64,000 bases of DNA. Origin: Delphinus delphis (lineage: Eukaryota > Chordata > Mammalia > Artiodactyla > Delphinidae). Made by a program: the position numbers and the translations under genes. The notes under the pieces were generated by a model. That model saw only the letters and a list, made by a program, of their open reading frames with translations, did no database searches and was not told the origin of the DNA. The stretch spans positions 37,225,380-37,289,379 of the forward strand of contig NC_082700.1 of NCBI RefSeq assembly GCF_949987515.2, in the 5' to 3' direction. Below, piece by piece: positions 60,193-64,000 of this stretch; position 1 is the first letter of the stretch; each line of letters opens with the position of its first letter.

Positions 60193-60564
60193 TACCTATT
60201 ACTTAAAAAATTATGAAGGACAGCTGATTAGCAACTGTAATTTTCTCTGCAATCTTAATTTTCCTTAGCTATATAAGATAAAATATTCAGTTTCTGGAAA
60301 TTAGAGGTTGAACATCTGTGAGGGTAAATATTCTGCCTACAGGTATGTTTTGAAAAATTTAGATAATGGAGGCGATAATTAACATTTAGAGTAGTAAGGA
60401 AAAGCTATGTAAAAAACATGAAATTTATGCTATACTTTGATATGTGTGTAAGATACAGGACAAAAACTACTGGAAATCTTGAGATTACCGAGTAAGAAAA
60501 TCTCTATATTTCTACATTATTAGTTCCAATAAAGTCAGGACTTGCAGCTACTCCATGAACCATA
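60193..60564. other. Unassigned spacer
   Basis: AT-rich; no feature recognised between the L1 end and the next SINE. Confidence 0.4.
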
Positions 60565-60784
60565 AAGATAAATGTTATAGGGCTTCCCTGGTGGTGCAGT
60601 GGTTGAGAGTCCGCCTGCCAATGAAGGGGACACGGGTTCATGCCCCGGTCCGGGAGGATCCCACATGCAACGTAGCGGCTGGGCCCGTGAGCCATGGCCG
60701 CTGAGCCTGCGCGTCTGGAGCCTGTGCTCCGCAACGGGAGAGGCCGCAGCAGTGAGAAGCCCACAAAAGAAGATAAATGTTATA
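60565..60784 (+). mobile_element. CHR-2-type cetacean SINE with eroded tail
   Basis: Body 60580-60769 on the plus strand with TSD aagataaatgttata at 60565-60579 and 60770-60784 (15 of 15). Head, B box (gggttcatgccc) and body are clear. The 3' tail is almost gone (cccacaaaag), so the A run has shrunk to four, unlike the A40 copy at 23 kb. The perfect TSD argues that tail loss, not great age, explains this. Confidence 0.95.
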
Positions 60785-62012
60785 TATTCATGTTTTTTAT
60801 ACTATCAGGCCTAAGTTAATCAAATAGTTATTGAGGACAGTGTTTTGTTTTTTTTTAATGTGTTAAGGTCAGCACAACTTTTGGCAGATCTCTTAAAAAG
60901 TATTCTAATCCAAGACTGTAAAATGTACATTTTTTTAATTATAAAGACATAATAGTACTGAAAACATATTCAGACAAGCATATAATTCAGTATGGCTGAA
61001 TTTTATTTGCAACAAAATTCCATTATTTCTGCTAATTTATAGTATTTTAATTCCTTAAAAATTCATAGAGTTTAATAAAATGATAAACTCTCAGTTAATC
61101 TAAATATAATGTTATTTTCTTTAAAAATACAAATACTCTTGGTTAAGGAGAAGCATTGAATTTTCTAAAACTTTTACAACCATCTACTTTTAAATGCATT
61201 TGAGTCAGTGGCTATTTTTTATATCATTTTAATCTGGATGTTTGGTGTCTCAGGGAGAAAAAAAATAGTTCTTATTTCATGAACATCTGAACAGACCTCA
61301 AATCTAGATGAATGACACTATTACCTGGATAGATAATCCATTTTTCTATAGTGACAATCTGCTGTAATATTTCAGTAGTGCTGCTTTCAAGATATGAAGT
61401 TAAATGCCCAAATCTATGCTTTATTCCCTGAAGTGACAGTTAAAGAAAGGTACCACGAATGAGTATTTAATAAAGGGAATGAATATAATACACAAAGGAC
61501 AATGATCCTTCTTGTATAATTAAATGATATGACAATGAGGAGGTAATATTCTTATTTTAATGTATTTATGATAAATAAGACAATGATATCTTTTCCCCTA
61601 ATTAAATCTTGAATGCCTTGATGAAAATGCCTTTGATATAACAGATATCTTCAAAAATGTAAGGTGCAGCACCATTGAATTTCTGTTTATTATGTCAAAT
61701 AACTGATACACTTTGGGGGGTCCATGTATTATTATATAATATCACACACTCTGTCACATATTCATAGCAAATGAATATGCTAACTTAAGAGCCTCCTTCG
61801 CATAAATACTACTTTATAATCGATATACTGACAGTTGTAAAGACAATAGGATTTTAAATATATTAATACGACAAATCAGAATAGTTATGAATAGAGAAAA
61901 GGTAGTTGGTACTTCAAAGTTCCTATAGAAGTTGTCCCAGGTTGGGGGCATTAAAGTGAATTTCTGAAAGGTCAGGAACAGATGCTTTCTGAACTGAGTT
62001 TTTCAAAAATTC

Positions 62013-62016
<4 letters not shown>
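60785..62016. other. Unassigned AT-rich sequence
   Basis: No gene or repeat recognised. A short T run lies at 60848-60857 and 'tttggggggtcc' at about 61712-61723. Confidence 0.5.

Positions 62017-62085
<69 letters not shown>
62017..62085. repeat. (TA)n microsatellite, about 69 bp
   Basis: About 34 uninterrupted TA dinucleotides. Self-complementary, likely length-polymorphic and prone to cruciform formation. Gives a spurious Tyr-Ile repeat frame. Confidence 0.97.
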
Positions 62086-62087
<2 letters not shown>

Positions 62088-62608
62088 CTCTAGTTGATCT
62101 TTTAAGGAGTGTTATTGGCTGCTATCTCTCCAAATATTTCTTCTGTTCCATTTGTCTCTCTTTTTTGTTTTTCTCTCTTTGTGTTTATTTTGGATAATTT
62201 GCATTGAACTGGACTCAAGGCCACAGGTACTTTCCTCACTCATGGAAATATATATTTGATTATATACATTATAAATGTAATTATATGATAAATATTACAT
62301 ATATGATTAATTTATTTTAACTCTCTTGCCCTTCTCCCTGAATTCTGTGGACCACTGCTTTGCACATAGAGAAAATTAGAGAATCAGCATATACCTGCCT
62401 GTCTTCATTTTCAGAAGCTAAAGTCTTGAGCTCTGTGAATTCCTGGAATAAGATATAGGTATGGGTATAAATTAACTCTTTTGTCTTTTGATATACTATC
62501 CTTAAAAGCTTAGTAAAGAAGTGTGGGACAGAGTTAGTGGATTGTGGGTGGGACCCCACAAGATTCTAATACTTGACACTAGCTAATATGTGCTCATTAA
62601 AGTCATTG
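62086..62608. other. Unassigned sequence
   Basis: AT-rich with no gene recognised. An 80-codon minus-strand frame (62317-62559) has no recognisable domain. Confidence 0.45.
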
Positions 62609-63811
62609 AAAACACCAGTTTATTCCTGGGTCATGTGGTAGTTCTATATTTAGTTTTTTAAAGAACTTCCATACTGTTCTCCATAGTGGCTATACTAATT
62701 TACATTCCCACAAACACTGTAATATTGTTCCTTTTCTCCACACCCTCTGAAGCATTTATTGTTTGTAGATTTTTTGATGGCCATTTTGACCAGTGTGAGG
62801 TAATACCTCACTGTAGTTTTGATTTGCATTTCTCTAATAATTAGTGACATTGAGCATCTTTTCATGTGTTTGTTGGCCATCTGTATGTCTTCTTTGGAGA
62901 AATGTCTATTTAGGTCCTTCACCCATTTTTTGATTGGGTTATTTGTTTTTTTGATATTGAGCTGCATGAGCTATTTGTATATTTGGGGGATTAAGCCATT
63001 TTCAGTTGCTTCATTTGCAAATATTTTCTCTCATAATGAGGGTTGTCTTTTTGTTTTGTTTATGGTTTCCTTTGCTGTGCAAAACTTTTAAGTTTAATTA
63101 GATCCCATTTGTTTATTTTTGTTTTTATTTTCATTACTCTAGGGGTGGATTCAAAAGGACCCAGAAACCCCAATCCTGGGCATATATGTGGAGAAAACCA
63201 TAATTCAAAAAGATACATTCACCCCAATGTTCACTGCAGGGCTATTTACAATAGCCAGGACATGAAAACAACTTAAATGCCCATCAACAAAGGAATAGAT
63301 AAAGAAGATGTGGTACATATATATAATGGAATATTACTCAGTCATAAAAAAGAACAAAATAATGCCATTTACAGCAAAATGGATGGAGCTAGTGATTGTC
63401 ATATTGAGTGAAGTTAAGTCAGACACAGAAACACAAATATATGTTATTGCTTATATGTAGAATCTTTAAAAAAAAGGTACAAATGAATTTATTTACAAAA
63501 CAGAGATAGAGTCATGGATGTAGAAAACAAACTTATGGCTTCCAGGGGATAAGGGGGAAAGGGATAAATTGGGAGATTGGGATTGACATATACACATTAC
63601 TATATATAAAATAGATACCTAATAAGATCCTGCTGTTTAGCACAGGGAACTCTACTCAATACTCTATAATGGCCTGTATGGGAAAATAACCTTAAAAAAG
63701 AGTGGATATATATAAAACAGATTCATTTTGCTGTACACTTGAAATTAACACAGCATTGTAAAGCAACTGTACTCCAATAATTTTTTTTTTTTTAAAAACA
63801 CAAGTTTATTC
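62609..63811 (+). mobile_element. 5'-inverted (twin-primed) L1 insertion
   Basis: Flanked by aaaacaccagtttattc (62609-62625) and aaaacacaagtttattc (63795-63811), a 17-bp TSD with one mismatch. Inside, 62626 to about 63157 is L1 ORF2 3' sequence in reverse orientation ([22 protein letters not shown] frame on the minus strand), and about 63158-63780 is the adjoining L1 3' end in forward orientation, ending 'actccaataa' and a T/A tail. The two pieces are contiguous in L1, sharing about 7 bp (gacccag) at the break. The tail shows a T13 run before A's, unusual for a poly-A end. Confidence 0.93.
62695..63091 (-). pseudogene. Inverted L1 ORF2 C-terminal fragment
   Basis: Minus-strand text of the C-terminal part of ORF2, open for 90 codons (62695-62967) and continuing to 'ttgcacagcaaaggaaaccataaac' near 63060-63090. 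It is the inverted 5' part of the twin-primed insertion and has no start codon of its own or independent function. Confidence 0.88.
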
Positions 63812-64000
63812 ATTCTTACCCCCATTGATATGTGACCATTTTGAAATTGCTTGGTCATCCATGGAGGAAATCTACTATGGATCATACACCCACTGGGAAT
63901 GCCCAGTCAATTTCTAGATTTTAGTTCATTTAGGTTTGTTTGGAGTTCTCAATTTGCTAATATGTTTTCAAAAAACTATAACTTTGCAATTTATCTAGCT
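63812..64000. other. Unassigned end of window
   Basis: No feature recognised in the last 189 bases after the L1 TSD. Confidence 0.4.

Noticed and set aside
61982..62197. A Tyr-Ile repeat frame
   Set aside because: It is the (TA)n microsatellite.
1..64000. CRISPR arrays, operons, phage or plasmid features
   Set aside because: The window is mammalian nuclear DNA. No array of regular spacers occurs; the tandem repeats are microsatellites or local duplications.

Overview
The window is mammalian nuclear DNA, most likely from a cetacean. It is AT-rich, poor in CpG, has no recognisable protein-coding gene, and is built largely from interspersed repeats. The main lineage clue is nine copies of a tRNA-derived SINE of the cetacean CHR-2 type, most with target-site duplications (TSDs), plus one older SINE of the kind shared by whales, hippos and ruminants. 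A 7.1-kb L1 with the long 5' UTR typical of cetartiodactyl L1s supports this. The sequence does not allow a species call, nor does it show whether the window is intergenic or a large intron.

Layout. 0-9.7 kb: mostly unassigned sequence with a hAT-type DNA transposon (3.7 kb) and an internally deleted SINE (8.3 kb). 9.8-17.8 kb: an old L1 3' end, then a decayed class I (gammaretrovirus-like) endogenous retrovirus on the minus strand, recognised from short pol motifs at the expected spacing; it is broken by a 230-bp polypyrimidine microsatellite and a SINE, and an LTR-like block lies at 16.2-16.6 kb. 17.8-25.2 kb: AT-rich unassigned sequence with three SINEs, one ending in 40 uninterrupted A's. 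25.2-32.4 kb: a full-length but dead L1 on the plus strand with flanking TSDs. 32.4-48.2 kb: unassigned sequence with a patchwork local rearrangement at 33.5-34.3 kb, L2, MIR, MER5A and MLT1-type LTR relics and short L1 3' ends. 48.2-54.4 kb: an older, nearly full-length L1 on the minus strand that has lost the middle of ORF2. 54.4-64 kb: old L1 and L2 remnants, four plus-strand SINEs within 3.6 kb, a 69-bp TA tract and a 5'-inverted (twin-primed) L1.

No genes act together here. The window is a record of successive retrotransposon waves: L2, MIR and MER5A; MLT1, ERV and older L1; then cetartiodactyl and cetacean SINEs and L1. The long open frames are explained by L1 coding remnants, SINE bodies or simple repeats. 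I found no convincing new biological system. The items most worth checking are the local templated rearrangement at 33.5-34.3 kb, the A40 SINE at 23 kb, the twin-primed L1 at 62.6-63.8 kb, the ERV call and an exon-like interval at 17.0 kb.
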